Shown in pieces: positions 26,221 to 36,315 of a stretch of 48,045 bases of DNA. The notes beneath the pieces were generated by a model. The model was not told the origin of the DNA and did not search any database. It saw nothing but the letters and a program-made list of their open reading frames with translations. The stretch is taken from assembly GCA_012837525.1 (NCBI GenBank), contig DUQZ01000003.1, forward strand, positions 1-48,045. The letters run 5' to 3'. How positions within the stretch are numbered: position 1 is the first letter of the stretch; the number at the start of each line of letters is the position of its first letter. Source of the stretch: Clostridiales bacterium. GTDB lineage: Bacteria > Bacillota > Clostridia > Christensenellales > Aristaeellaceae. The position numbers and the translations under genes are program-made.

Positions 26221-26237
26221 GACAAGTCAAGACTTTT

Positions 26238-26264
26238 GGACAGGCGCACTGCCTGTCCTTTTTT
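26238..26264 (+). terminator. Terminator after the HtrA-type gene
   Basis: GGACAGGC (26238-26245) and GCCTGTCC (26251-26258) form a perfect 8-bp stem followed by six T residues. Confidence 0.92.
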
Positions 26265-26292
26265 GATTCTTTCCAAGCGCGGCAATCTTTGT

Positions 26293-26321
26293 TTGACCGG
26301 CTATGCCGGAGGGATTATACT
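26293..26321 (+). promoter_or_regulatory. Promoter of the DUF4358 lipoprotein gene
   Basis: TTGACC (26293-26298), a 17-bp spacer and TATACT (26316-26321). The spacer carries a small CCGGCTATGCCGG inverted repeat. Confidence 0.75.
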
Positions 26322-26350
26322 GTTTGCATGTAAGTGTGAAGGATGCCATG

Positions 26351-26866
26351 ATGAAACGATTGATTGCCAAGTTTAAGAAGGACCAGGCCCAACACCGCAA
26401 GCGCCGCGTACGTCTGGTGCTGTGCGCGTCAATCGCGCTCATGCTGGTTCTGCTGCTTGCGGGCTGCACCCCGCAAAAGAAAGACATCTCCCTGGCGCAG
26501 ATCTATCAACAGATGGAAGAAACCGGCGTGTTGCCTGAAATGCTGCCCCTGGATGAAGAGGAAGGCTATAATTTAATCGGCCTTGAGTATGACCAGTACA
26601 CCGAGCAGGTGGTGATGGTCTCCCAAAACAGCTTGCTGGCGGATGAGGTGATCCTGCTGCGCGCGAAGGACAAAGCCAGCGCGGACGCGACGTACAAGCT
26701 GCTGGAAGGCCGCATGGATGCGAAGGCGCGGGAGGCGCGGGATTATTCACCGGAGCAATACGCCATTATCAAAGACGGGATTTTGAAACAGGACGGCCAG
26801 ACCTTGATCCTGCTGGTCTCCCCCCGGGTCAATGAATTAAACGACGTGTACAATCAACAAAAATAA
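26351..26866 (+). CDS. DUF4358-type lipoprotein
   Basis: 171 residues. A basic N-terminus (KRLIAKFKKDQAQHRKRRVR) leads into a hydrophobic stretch ending in the lipobox LLLAGC, so the mature protein is lipid-anchored outside the membrane. The mature part shows the DUF4358 pattern: a YxQY-like segment (LEYDQYTEQVVMVS), LLADEVILLRAKDKA, a helix, and YSPEQYAIIKDGILKQDGQTLILLVS. Function is unknown. The ATG at 26351 sits seven bases after AAGGA; an ATG three bases earlier is possible. Confidence 0.82.
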   Translation: MKRLIAKFKKDQAQHRKRRVRLVLCASIALMLVLLLAGCTPQKKDISLAQIYQQMEETGVLPEMLPLDEEEGYNLIGLEYDQYTEQVVMVSQNSLLADEVILLRAKDKASADATYKLLEGRMDAKAREARDYSPEQYAIIKDGILKQDGQTLILLVSPRVNELNDVYNQQK

Positions 26867-26888
26867 ACCAGTAGATTGATAAAAACAC

Positions 26889-26938
26889 CGCCGCTGATGG
26901 GCAGAATGATGAAAATCATGAACGCATCAGCGGCTTTT
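26889..26938 (+). terminator. Terminator after the DUF4358 gene
   Basis: GCCGCTGATG (26889-26898) pairs with CATCAGCGGC (26924-26933), followed by TTTTT. The loop carries a second short inverted repeat. Confidence 0.88.
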
Positions 26939-26981
26939 TGATGCGGATGTGGTGAACGAAGAAAATTTACATCTTGACCCC

Positions 26982-27010
26982 TTGCATATTGGGAAGTTTT
27001 AGGGTATATT
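26982..27010 (+). promoter_or_regulatory. Promoter of groES-groEL
   Basis: TTGCAT (26982-26987), a 17-bp spacer and TATATT (27005-27010), placing the transcription start just ahead of the CIRCE operator. Confidence 0.8.
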
Positions 27011-27020
27011 ATGGGCAGGA

Positions 27021-27360
<340 letters not shown>

Positions 27361-27365
27361 GTTAA

Positions 27366-29015
<1,650 letters not shown>

Positions 29016-29074
29016 TTGATGGATACTGAACGCACTCGTTAGTTTCAGATTAGACTACCTGTCTAAATCCTTTG

Positions 29075-29100
29075 GGGGAGGCTACGGCCTCCTCCTTTTT
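29075..29100 (+). terminator. Terminator after groEL
   Basis: GGAGGC (29077-29082) and GCCTCC (29087-29092) around TACG, followed by TCCTTTTTG. Confidence 0.82.
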
Positions 29101-29183
29101 GTTGTAGAATAACCGTCATTTTGTATGTAAAAAGTTTTGGCTGAAGAATGATGGAAAAAATGTATAAATTCCGAACATTTCGC

Positions 29184-29212
29184 TTGATTCTTGTGGTAAT
29201 ATCCGCTATAAT
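29184..29212 (+). promoter_or_regulatory. Promoter of the 29242 membrane protein gene
   Basis: TTGATT (29184-29189), a 17-bp spacer and a consensus TATAAT (29207-29212). Confidence 0.75.
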
Positions 29213-29241
29213 CCACCATATATTGTGGGAAGAGGCGGTTG

Positions 29242-29727
29242 ATGACCATGAATTCTTTGGCTGTATTCAGCTTTGTGGGTTGCGTTGGGTTAGCCATCGC
29301 AATTTATCTGGCCTGCGCCAAGGCCCACAGGGATGAAACGGCTCAGCTTGAGCGCCTGCGGGAAAGCGCCTTATACCAGGAATTATATATGAAAATGGCG
29401 GCGCTGCGCCACCTGGATATTGACACTGTGCGCATTGAGTGCAGCGGCATCACCATGACCACTGTCTGCCCCGCCCACCTGGTGCTCAACTTCAAGTTCA
29501 AGCAAAACGGCAACAGCCTGCGCAATGACGCCTTTACCCGGCTGTATACCGAACTGATCGCGGAGGACTTTCCCCTCTTTGCCCAAAAGCGCGCCTATAC
29601 CCTGCACCGCTATACGGTGTACCGCCAAAACGGACGGAAGGAACAGGCCTACTCCTTCATCATGCAGCGCGGCTACAAGGACCTGCTGCTGGCAGAACGC
29701 TACGCGCTGGAGGTTCGGGCCTATTGA
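29242..29727 (+). CDS. Small membrane-anchored protein of unknown function
   Basis: 161 residues. One N-terminal membrane helix (LAVFSFVGCVGLAIAIYLA) is followed by a basic and acidic soluble domain with a helix (ETAQLERLRESALYQELYMKMAALRHL) and a mixed alpha/beta remainder. No family is recognised. I choose the ATG at 29242, six bases after GAGG; a TTG one codon earlier is possible and a further ATG lies at 29248. It has its own promoter and terminator and is monocistronic. Confidence 0.75.
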   Translation: MTMNSLAVFSFVGCVGLAIAIYLACAKAHRDETAQLERLRESALYQELYMKMAALRHLDIDTVRIECSGITMTTVCPAHLVLNFKFKQNGNSLRNDAFTRLYTELIAEDFPLFAQKRAYTLHRYTVYRQNGRKEQAYSFIMQRGYKDLLLAERYALEVRAY

Positions 29728-29746
29728 TACCAGCCATATTACATTG

Positions 29747-29770
29747 CCAGGCGAACAGCCTGGTTTTTTT
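29747..29770 (+). terminator. Terminator after the 29242 gene
   Basis: CCAGGC (29747-29752) and GCCTGG (29758-29763) around GAACA, followed by seven T residues, the last of which fall in the convergent recO stop codon. Confidence 0.88.
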
Positions 29771-30491
29771 AATGAGCAGGCAGTTCGGGCAGTTTGGTTT
29801 CCAGCTGGTATTCCGCGTATTGCTTGAGGTGATCAATCGGATACGCATCCAGCACGCGCTGTGTCTTATCAATGCCCAAAACGAGCACCTCCCGCAGCCA
29901 GGCCAGCTGATTTGCCGACAGCCAGGATCTGCGCGGCGCCTGCGCGGCGCAGGACGCGCAGCAGACGCCGTCCTCCTGCGCCATTAAATAGCCGCCCTCA
30001 TCCTCCCCCATGCGCTTCGCGCAGCGCACGCAGTGGTTCAAGCGGGGCTTAAAGCCTTGCAGGGTAATGAAGTGCAGCAAAAAAGCGCTGGTGACCGCGG
30101 CGATGTCGCCCTCCTCAAACGCCAGCCGGCGGAAGGAGCGCGCCAACAGGATGTATAAATGCCCCATGGGCTCCTCTGGCTGGATAGTTTTGAGGCAGGC
30201 GCTGGCCATCATGGCGGCGGCGGCCAGGCGCTCATAATCAAGCCGAAGGGGGTAGAAGCATTCGATGATATTGCAGGACTGCACATAATCCCGCCCCTTG
30301 CCGGAGAACACCACATACTCCCCCATAGTGAACAGCTCTGACGCGCTCATCAGAGGGCTTTTGGGCTTCCTGCAGGAGCGGCACAGCGCGTCCACCCTGC
30401 CGTGCTCCGGCGAAAACAGGGTGAGGATGCGGTCATTCTCGCGCCAGTCCACGCGCTGCAGTACGATGGCCTGGAAGGTGTTGTAGGGCAA
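29769..30491 (-). CDS. recO: DNA repair protein RecO
   Basis: 240 residues. The N-terminal OB fold begins with TFQAIVLQRVDWRENDRILTLFS and includes HGRVDALCRSCRKPKS. The C-terminal helical domain carries a four-cysteine zinc site (CVRC, then CCASC). RecO anneals single strands and, with RecR, loads RecA onto SSB-coated DNA. The start codon appears to be TTG at 30491: AAGGAG lies six bases upstream and the OB fold begins at once. It has its own promoter within the gap that also holds repeat copy 2. Confidence 0.93.
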   Translation of the reverse strand: MPYNTFQAIVLQRVDWRENDRILTLFSPEHGRVDALCRSCRKPKSPLMSASELFTMGEYVVFSGKGRDYVQSCNIIECFYPLRLDYERLAAAAMMASACLKTIQPEEPMGHLYILLARSFRRLAFEEGDIAAVTSAFLLHFITLQGFKPRLNHCVRCAKRMGEDEGGYLMAQEDGVCCASCAAQAPRRSWLSANQLAWLREVLVLGIDKTQRVLDAYPIDHLKQYAEYQLETKLPELPAH

Positions 30492-30519
30492 ACAAAACTC
30501 CTTGTGTATATTCGCTTTG

Positions 30520-30549
30520 AGGATAACAAGCAGCTGCCGTGATTGTCAA
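30520..30549 (-). promoter_or_regulatory. Promoter of recO
   Basis: Minus-strand TTGACA (30544-30549), an 18-bp spacer and TATCCT (30520-30525). Confidence 0.75.
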
Positions 30550-30555
30550 CAGACG

Positions 30556-30579
30556 AAAAACGCCCGGCCAATGCCGGGC
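30556..30579 (-). terminator. Terminator of the leftward degV transcript
   Basis: GCCCGGC (30562-30568) and GCCGGGC (30573-30579) around CAAT; on the minus strand the hairpin is followed by GTTTTTCG. It separates the degV transcript, including repeat copy 2, from recO. Confidence 0.8.
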
Positions 30580-30601
30580 AATATATGTCCAGTTTTGCTT
30601 C

Positions 30602-30812
30602 ATACCAGACGAAGGCGTTAATGCACAGATGGGCTGTGGATTTTTGATGGCTCCGCTAAGCCGAAGGAAGGAACCGGCCCGGAACTTAGTGCCCCGCCTT
30701 GTTTACAAGGCGGTAACGGGGTGGAGGGTACGGTGACGCCGCTGACTGAGTGAGGCAACGCGGAGACGCAAAAAGACCGGCACATCAAAGCATTAACAAG
30801 TGAGTCTGGTAT
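30602..30812. repeat. Structured intergenic repeat, copy 2 (211 bp)
   Basis: Same architecture as the element at 1582-1744: outer inverted ends ATACCAGAC (30602-30610) and GTCTGGTAT (30804-30812), six unpaired bases, then GTTAATGC (30617-30624) and GCATTAAC (30790-30797). The flanks inside these (GATGGGCTG, GATTTTTGATG, CTCCGC on the left; GCGGAG, GCAAAAAGACC, CATCAAA on the right) match copy 1. The centre differs and is about 50 bases longer, with a hairpin built on GCCTTG-TTTA-CAAGGC. No coding content. Confidence 0.8.
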
Positions 30813-31681
30813 TACCTAACGTCCCCCATGAAGAAGACGGCGACGGTGCCAGGACCAGCGTGGGCGCCGATGATGGGCCCCAGGGTGAAGAATTCGATGT
30901 CCTTGACCTTCAGGCCTTCCTTGATCAGCCCTGCCAGGTAGTCCGCGTCCTCGCGGCAATCCCCATGGCTGATGAAGACTGTCTGGCCTTCCTTGGGGTT
31001 GCTCAACTCAATCACCTTATCCGCCAGCATGCGCAGGGAGCGCTTGCGGCCGGTGGTTTTCTCCCGCGGGATGAGCTTGCCCTCATGGTTGACGTGCATG
31101 ATGGGCTTGATGCGCATCATGCCGCCCAGCAAGGCGGATGTCCTGCTGACACGGCCGCCGCGGAAGAGGAAATCCAGGTCATCCACGGTGAACCAGGACA
31201 GGAAGCGCTGGCGGTTGTTGACCAGCCACTTCGCTGTTTCCTCCATGCTTTTGCCTTCATCACGCATCTTGAGCGCGTAGTGGATAAACAGCGCTTCGCC
31301 GGCGGAGGCCAGGAGGGAATCCACCACGGTGACCTTGGCTTTGGGGTTCTTTTCCAGCACCATGTCCTTGGCTGTCTGCGCGGACTGCACCGTGCCGGAC
31401 AAGCCGCTGGACAGGCCGAGGTAGAGCACCTGATGGCCCTGGTTGGTCAATTCCTCAAAGCAGGTGAAGGCATCATCCACGGTAACCTGGGCGGTGGTTG
31501 CCATCTTGCCGGAGCGCAGGTCCTGATAAAACCGGGACAGCGTGGGCTCATCCTCCATGTTGTAGAGCTTCTCTGCCCCGTCCACCCGGTAGGGCATGGG
31601 CAGGATGCGCATATCCTTTTGCCGTTTAAAATAATCAAGTGAAATATCCGAACCAACGTCCGTTACAATCCAAAATGACAT
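30812..31681 (-). CDS. DegV family fatty-acid-binding protein (copy 1)
   Basis: 289 residues. The DegV fold is shown by the opening WIVTDVGSDIS, the KMATTAQVTVDDAFTCFEEL segment where the family has (T/S)SQ, LGLSSGLSGTVQSAQ, VVDSLLASAGEALFI, and the second domain with DLDFLFRGGRVSRTSALLGGMMRIKPI and the end GPIIGAHAGPGTVAVFF. Relatives (FakB type) bind fatty acids and present them to the kinase FakA, which is not in the window. AGGAGG precedes the ATG. The TAA stop is formed by the end of repeat copy 2. A paralogue lies at 36316-37194. Confidence 0.92.
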   Translation of the reverse strand: MSFWIVTDVGSDISLDYFKRQKDMRILPMPYRVDGAEKLYNMEDEPTLSRFYQDLRSGKMATTAQVTVDDAFTCFEELTNQGHQVLYLGLSSGLSGTVQSAQTAKDMVLEKNPKAKVTVVDSLLASAGEALFIHYALKMRDEGKSMEETAKWLVNNRQRFLSWFTVDDLDFLFRGGRVSRTSALLGGMMRIKPIMHVNHEGKLIPREKTTGRKRSLRMLADKVIELSNPKEGQTVFISHGDCREDADYLAGLIKEGLKVKDIEFFTLGPIIGAHAGPGTVAVFFMGDVR

Positions 31682-31749
31682 ATTGTCTACCTCCTAAGTT
31701 GTGTTGCGCCTCCAAGCGAATTCATGGGTATTTTACCCAGATACCTGAT

Positions 31750-31777
31750 TTTATACCCAGCGTTTGTTATTTTTCAA
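31750..31777 (-). promoter_or_regulatory. Probable promoter of degV copy 1
   Basis: Minus-strand TTGAAA (31772-31777), a 16-bp spacer and TATAAA (31750-31755). The -35 lies within the last codons of the SNF2 gene. Just downstream CTGGGTA-type sequence is repeated and forms a small GGGTAAAATACCC hairpin. Confidence 0.5.
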
Positions 31778-34601
31778 ACAACCGCAGGACATCGTCCTGG
31801 CTGAGTTTCTGGGGCATGGCCTCCCCTGGCGTGATGAGGCGGTCAAACAGCCTGCGCTTGCGCCTGCCCATCTCCACCACCGCCTCCTCGATGGATTTGC
31901 GGGTGATGAGGTGCAGAATCTGCACGTTTTTCTCCTGGCCCAGCCGGTGCGCGCGGTCATTGGCCTGGTCCTCCGCGGTGGGGTTCCACCAGGGGTCATA
32001 GTGGATGACCATATCAGCCCCCGTGAGGTTGAGCCCTGTGCCGCCCGCCTTGAGGGAGATCAGGAACACAGGCACCTGGCCCTGGTTGAAGCGGTCGGCC
32101 AGCTGGATGCGCTCCTGCGCGCCAGTTTCCCCGTCCAGGTACAGGCTGGGGATGCCCGCCTCATCCAGCCGGGCGCGGATGATTTTCAACATGGAGGTAA
32201 ACTGCGAGAACAGTAGCACCCGCCGGCCGCTTTTGAGCGCGTCTGGCAGCACCTCCATCAGCAGGTCCAGCTTGGCAGAGTCCCCGGTGTAATCCTCCAT
32301 AGTCAACAGGGGGTGGCAGCAGATCTGCCGCATGAGCGTGATGGCGGACAGCACCTCAATCCGGCTGCCGTCCAGGCCCTTTTTCTCCATCAGCTCATTG
32401 ACCCACCTGCGGCTTTTGAGCAGGGCAGCCTGGTAGACCCTGCGCTGCTCCGTGCCCATTTCGCAGTACATGGTGGTGCTATACTTCTCGGGCAGCTCCG
32501 CCATGACGTCTGATTTGAGCCTGCGCATGAGGAAGGGACGGATGCGCAGGCGCAATTCCTCCGCGTGCCGGCCATCCTCATAGCGCCGGATGAACTCCCT
32601 TGCTGAGAACAAATAGCCCGGCAGCACAAAATCAAACAGGGACCACAGCTCTGTCACGTTGTTTTCCATGGGCGTGCCGGTGAGCGCCAGGCGGGTGTGC
32701 GCGTTGATGCGCTTGGCGGTGCGCGCCGTCTGGCTGGTGAAGTTTTTGATATTCTGCGCCTCATCCAGCACCGCGAAGCGGAAGCGCACGCCCTCATACA
32801 GCGCGATGTCCTGCCGCAGCAAGGGGTAGCTGGTGATGATGATGTCGTTGCCGTCGTCCTTCAGCGCTTCCTCCAGCTGCCGTTCACGGATGGGCTTGCT
32901 GCCGGAAATGACGGTTGCCCGCAAGCCGGGCGCGAAGCGCTCGATCTCTGACTGCCAGTTATATAAAAGGGTGGTCGGGGACACGATCAGGCTGGGCAGG
33001 CGCGCAGGCTCGCCGCGCGCGAAATACTCAATGGCGGCAATCATCTGTACTGTTTTGCCCAGGCCCATTTCATCGGCCAGGATGCCACCCAAGCCCAGGA
33101 TGTTGAGCGCGCAAATCCAGCGGAAGCCGCGCAGCTGATACTCAAACAGGCCGTCTACCGGGCTTCTGATGCTGTCGGGGTCCAGTTCAACCGCGGCGCG
33201 GGTGCCCTCATCAAAGGTAACGGGCAGGTTGCTTTTTTCAATGAGCGCAGCCAGATAGTGCGCGCGCATAGCCGGCAGATCCCGCTCGTCCCGCTCCGGG
33301 GCCAGGCTTTCCAGATAGGCGTCCGCCAGCGCCTGCCACTCACGCGCGTCATCCAGGGTGATGAAGGCGCCGTTTTTGTAGCGGAAGTATTTTTTGCGCT
33401 TGCTGAGCGCCTGCAACAGGGGCAGCAGTTCGTCGGAGACCTGCCCGTCATCTGCCAATTCCAGGCTGATGCGGCCGGAGCGCATGCGCATATGCGCGCT
33501 GAGGGAAGGCGCGCGCGGGGTGAGCTGCCGGAAGGCCTGGCTTAAATAGACCTCACCCAGGCGGTGCAGGTCCGACACGCCCTTCATCAAAAACTCAAAA
33601 ATTAAATCGGTGTTTTGTAAATCAGCGCGGCCGGTGCGCGCGCGGAAGCCGTACTGGGCCAGCAGGTCCATAATCTTGCGCTCGCCCGCGGCATCCCGCA
33701 GCAGGTAGGCCGGCAGGTTTTGCTCGTGCAGGAAGGGATCCGCCTCCAACTCCCCATAGGCGAACACCACACGGGCCGCGATGCCGCTGCCCTCCGAATC
33801 CAGGTAGATTCTGGCCTTGAGCGGGTATTTGAGCAGGCGGTCCTGCAGGTCCTCCTCCATCACCACCGCATGGGCGCGCTGCAAAAAGGGCAGCAATTCC
33901 GAAAATACGCGCGGCGTCTGGGAACGGGAGAAGGGAATGACAAACTCCTCGTTTTCCCCGGTATGTGGCAGGGCGCGCAGGAGCTGGGCGTCTGAGGGCG
34001 GCAGTTTGATTAACTGATTCTTCATGAGGATGAAGCTGCCGTCCTCCACCACCGGCTGCACCTGTGCCTGCCAGGAACCGCTTAAGACCACGCCCCGGAT
34101 GTCATAGCCCAGGCGGAACAGCAGCGGCAGGGTATCCTCCGCGATGCCCTGGTGCTCGATCTCCTGTTTATCGGCAAGCGTTAAGACAAAATCCATGCCC
34201 TCCAGCGCCTGCAGGACCAGTTTGAGCATGCTGCCAGACAGCGGAATATCCCGCCTTGACAGGCCCACCAGGGGCTGGTTTGACTGCTCCAGCGTTTCCA
34301 GGTAGGCGAACAACAAATCGCACAAGGCCTGTGAGGCGCGGTCCAGGCGCATCCAGGCGGGCGAATAGGTGAAGTTTTTGCTGATGGGAAAGGGCTGACG
34401 CGCCCGGATGGCCTCAAAAAACGCGGGCACATCACGGATATAGCTTAACCTGCCCTCCCCTGCCTTCAGGCTGAGGGTGGTGCGGCCTTCCAGGATTTTG
34501 AGGAAGGGCTTGAGCGTGATGACGCCGCTTTCGGGCAGCACGTTCTGCGCGGCATCCAGCAAATCCTGGCAATCCACCTGAGCGTGTAGCTGTTCATCCA
34601 T
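31767..34601 (-). CDS. SNF2-family DEAD/DEAH-box helicase (HepA-like), without SWIM domain
   Basis: 944 residues. Domain order: an N-terminal region matching the bacterial SNF2-associated segment (about 60-430, including SYIRDVPAFFEAIRARQPF), a RecA-like domain with ADEMGLGKTVQMI near residue 508 and LDEAQNIKN near 614, then the helicase C domain (LLFSQFTSMLKIIRARL, LISLKAGGTGLNLTGAD, DRAHRLGQEKNV). Close relatives in Firmicutes usually have an extra N-terminal SWIM zinc finger of about 100 residues, which is missing here. Role likely in DNA or nucleoprotein remodelling. AAGGAGG lies about 13 bases before the ATG, a long spacing. Confidence 0.93.
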   Translation of the reverse strand: MDEQLHAQVDCQDLLDAAQNVLPESGVITLKPFLKILEGRTTLSLKAGEGRLSYIRDVPAFFEAIRARQPFPISKNFTYSPAWMRLDRASQALCDLLFAYLETLEQSNQPLVGLSRRDIPLSGSMLKLVLQALEGMDFVLTLADKQEIEHQGIAEDTLPLLFRLGYDIRGVVLSGSWQAQVQPVVEDGSFILMKNQLIKLPPSDAQLLRALPHTGENEEFVIPFSRSQTPRVFSELLPFLQRAHAVVMEEDLQDRLLKYPLKARIYLDSEGSGIAARVVFAYGELEADPFLHEQNLPAYLLRDAAGERKIMDLLAQYGFRARTGRADLQNTDLIFEFLMKGVSDLHRLGEVYLSQAFRQLTPRAPSLSAHMRMRSGRISLELADDGQVSDELLPLLQALSKRKKYFRYKNGAFITLDDAREWQALADAYLESLAPERDERDLPAMRAHYLAALIEKSNLPVTFDEGTRAAVELDPDSIRSPVDGLFEYQLRGFRWICALNILGLGGILADEMGLGKTVQMIAAIEYFARGEPARLPSLIVSPTTLLYNWQSEIERFAPGLRATVISGSKPIRERQLEEALKDDGNDIIITSYPLLRQDIALYEGVRFRFAVLDEAQNIKNFTSQTARTAKRINAHTRLALTGTPMENNVTELWSLFDFVLPGYLFSAREFIRRYEDGRHAEELRLRIRPFLMRRLKSDVMAELPEKYSTTMYCEMGTEQRRVYQAALLKSRRWVNELMEKKGLDGSRIEVLSAITLMRQICCHPLLTMEDYTGDSAKLDLLMEVLPDALKSGRRVLLFSQFTSMLKIIRARLDEAGIPSLYLDGETGAQERIQLADRFNQGQVPVFLISLKAGGTGLNLTGADMVIHYDPWWNPTAEDQANDRAHRLGQEKNVQILHLITRKSIEEAVVEMGRRKRRLFDRLITPGEAMPQKLSQDDVLRLFEK

Positions 34602-34638
34602 GAAACGCGCGGTCCCTCCTTATCGTTTATTAAAATTC

Positions 34639-35448
34639 TTAGGCAAATAACCAGAGGCTGAGGGCCATGATGCCCATGCCCAGTACCAGGCCGTACATGC
34701 TGTAGTGATGCTCGCCATACAACCGCGCGCTGGGCAGCAATTCATCCAGGGAAATGAAGATCATGATGCCTGCCGTCCCCGCGAACAATACCCCCTGCAG
34801 CACCACCGTCATGAAGGGCCGCAGGATCAAAAACGCGATCAGCGCGCCTAAGGGCTCTGACAAGCCAGCCAGGATGGAATAGCGCATGGCAATCCGTCTG
34901 CTGCCGGTGGCATAGAAGATGGGCATGGAAATGGAGATGCCCTCGGGGATGTTGTGGATAGCGATCGCCGCCACAATGGGGATGGCCAGCTTCAAGGACT
35001 GGGTGGCCGATACAAAGGCGGCCATGCCCTCGGGGAAATTATGAATCGCGATCGCCATGGCGGTGAGGATGCCCGTGCGCTTTAAGCGGCTGTCGCGCAG
35101 CGTGGGCTTGGTAGGCACGGGGCAGACCATCTCATGCGGGTTTTCCTCACAAGGGATGAGTTTATCGATGATGGCGATCAAAAGGATGCCGCCAAAAAAG
35201 GCGATCAGGGAATACAACAAGCCGGACTTGTCGCCGTGCACCTGCGCAATCATCTGCCGGGATTCGGGCAGCATCTCCACCAGGGAGACATAAATCATCA
35301 CGCCGGCGGATAAGCCCAGGCTGACCGCCAGCACGCGCCGGTCAATGGTCTTGGCGAAAAAGACAAAGGCGCCGCCAATGCCGGTTGACATGCCCGCCAG
35401 CAGGGTGAACAAAAAGGCTTCCAACACATTGTTCATCGTTGTGTCCAC
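34639..35448 (-). CDS. ZIP-family metal transporter (ZupT-like)
   Basis: 269 residues, eight predicted membrane helices. The metal-binding motifs in helices 4 and 5 are AIAIHNFPEGMAAF and AIAIHNIPEGISIS, the ZIP hallmark for zinc or other divalent ions. A cytoplasmic loop with CEENPHEMVCP lies between helices 3 and 4. A GTG at 35448 follows GGGAG at seven bases and is taken as start; an ATG four codons later is an alternative. It lies 18 bases after the pyridoxal kinase gene and 37 before the SNF2 gene, probably in one transcript. Confidence 0.93.
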   Translation of the reverse strand: MDTTMNNVLEAFLFTLLAGMSTGIGGAFVFFAKTIDRRVLAVSLGLSAGVMIYVSLVEMLPESRQMIAQVHGDKSGLLYSLIAFFGGILLIAIIDKLIPCEENPHEMVCPVPTKPTLRDSRLKRTGILTAMAIAIHNFPEGMAAFVSATQSLKLAIPIVAAIAIHNIPEGISISMPIFYATGSRRIAMRYSILAGLSEPLGALIAFLILRPFMTVVLQGVLFAGTAGIMIFISLDELLPSARLYGEHHYSMYGLVLGMGIMALSLWLFA

Positions 35449-35466
35449 AGCATTACTCCCAAAACA

Positions 35467-36309
35467 TCAGGATAAACCTTGTACAAGGCCCGGCAGCGCT
35501 TCCTCAAAGGCCAGGCCAAAGCGTGAATCGGCCGCGTAGCGCGCGGTATTGGCGAGCGCGGCCTGCAAAAAATCAAGCGCGATCCCACAGGCTTCCGCCA
35601 GCGGTTTGCCCTTTTGCAAGGCCGCGATAACGCTGGCCGCCAGCAAATCACCCGTGCCGGGGTAGGCGCCTGGATGGCGCTTGCGGAAGATCTGGCAGGG
35701 CGCGGCATCATTGGATACTGCCATCACGCCCAGCTCTTCCCCCCGTGCGACCCCGGTCAACACGACCTGCTTGGCGCTCAAGGCGCGCAAGCTGTCTGCA
35801 TCCGGCACCGCTGGCTCAACACCTTCTGTGAGCGGCAAGCCCAGCAGCAGCGCGGCCTCCGTCCGGTTGGGGAAGATGACATCAGCCTTCTTGCACAGCC
35901 GCGCGAAGGCCTGAACCAGGTCCTCCCCGCAAAAGGCGTATCTGCGGCCATGATCCCCCATGACAGGGTCAATATATAGTGTACCACCCTCCCGCAAGAG
36001 GGTGGGCAAGGCGTTTTCAATCATCTGCAGCTGCCGCGCGTTGGCCACATAGGACAGGTAGATCGCGCTGAAGGTGAGGCCCAGCCGCTGCCAGTGCGCG
36101 ATGGCGCCTTCCATGTCCTGTGTCATGTCCAGGCGGTGCACCGCGCCAAAGCCGCCTGTGTGTGTGCTGAAATAGGCTGTGGGCAAGAGGGAAACGCTGG
36201 CACCGGACAGCGTCAGCACAGGCAATACAACCAGCGCGGAGCAACGCCCCACGCTGGCAATATCTGTGATCACAAGCAGGCTGTCTTGTGGTGTCCTCGT
36301 CTCGTCCAA
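35467..36309 (-). CDS. Pyridoxal/pyridoxamine kinase-like protein (PfkB/ribokinase superfamily)
   Basis: 280 residues. The PdxK/PdxY pattern is present: LLVITDIASVGRCSA at the start, STHTGGFG, YLSYVANARQLQ, YIDPVMGDHGRRY, then FPNRTEAALLLG and the catalytic GAYPGTGDLLAASV with the anion hole. The enzyme would phosphorylate pyridoxal or a related B6 form to feed PLP salvage. The frame opens with TTG at 36309, six bases after the degV stop, and lacks a good ribosome binding site, so translation may depend on the upstream gene; the exact start is uncertain. Confidence 0.87.
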   Translation of the reverse strand: MDETRTPQDSLLVITDIASVGRCSALVVLPVLTLSGASVSLLPTAYFSTHTGGFGAVHRLDMTQDMEGAIAHWQRLGLTFSAIYLSYVANARQLQMIENALPTLLREGGTLYIDPVMGDHGRRYAFCGEDLVQAFARLCKKADVIFPNRTEAALLLGLPLTEGVEPAVPDADSLRALSAKQVVLTGVARGEELGVMAVSNDAAPCQIFRKRHPGAYPGTGDLLAASVIAALQKGKPLAEACGIALDFLQAALANTARYAADSRFGLAFEEALPGLVQGLS

Positions 36310-36315
36310 GAGGAA

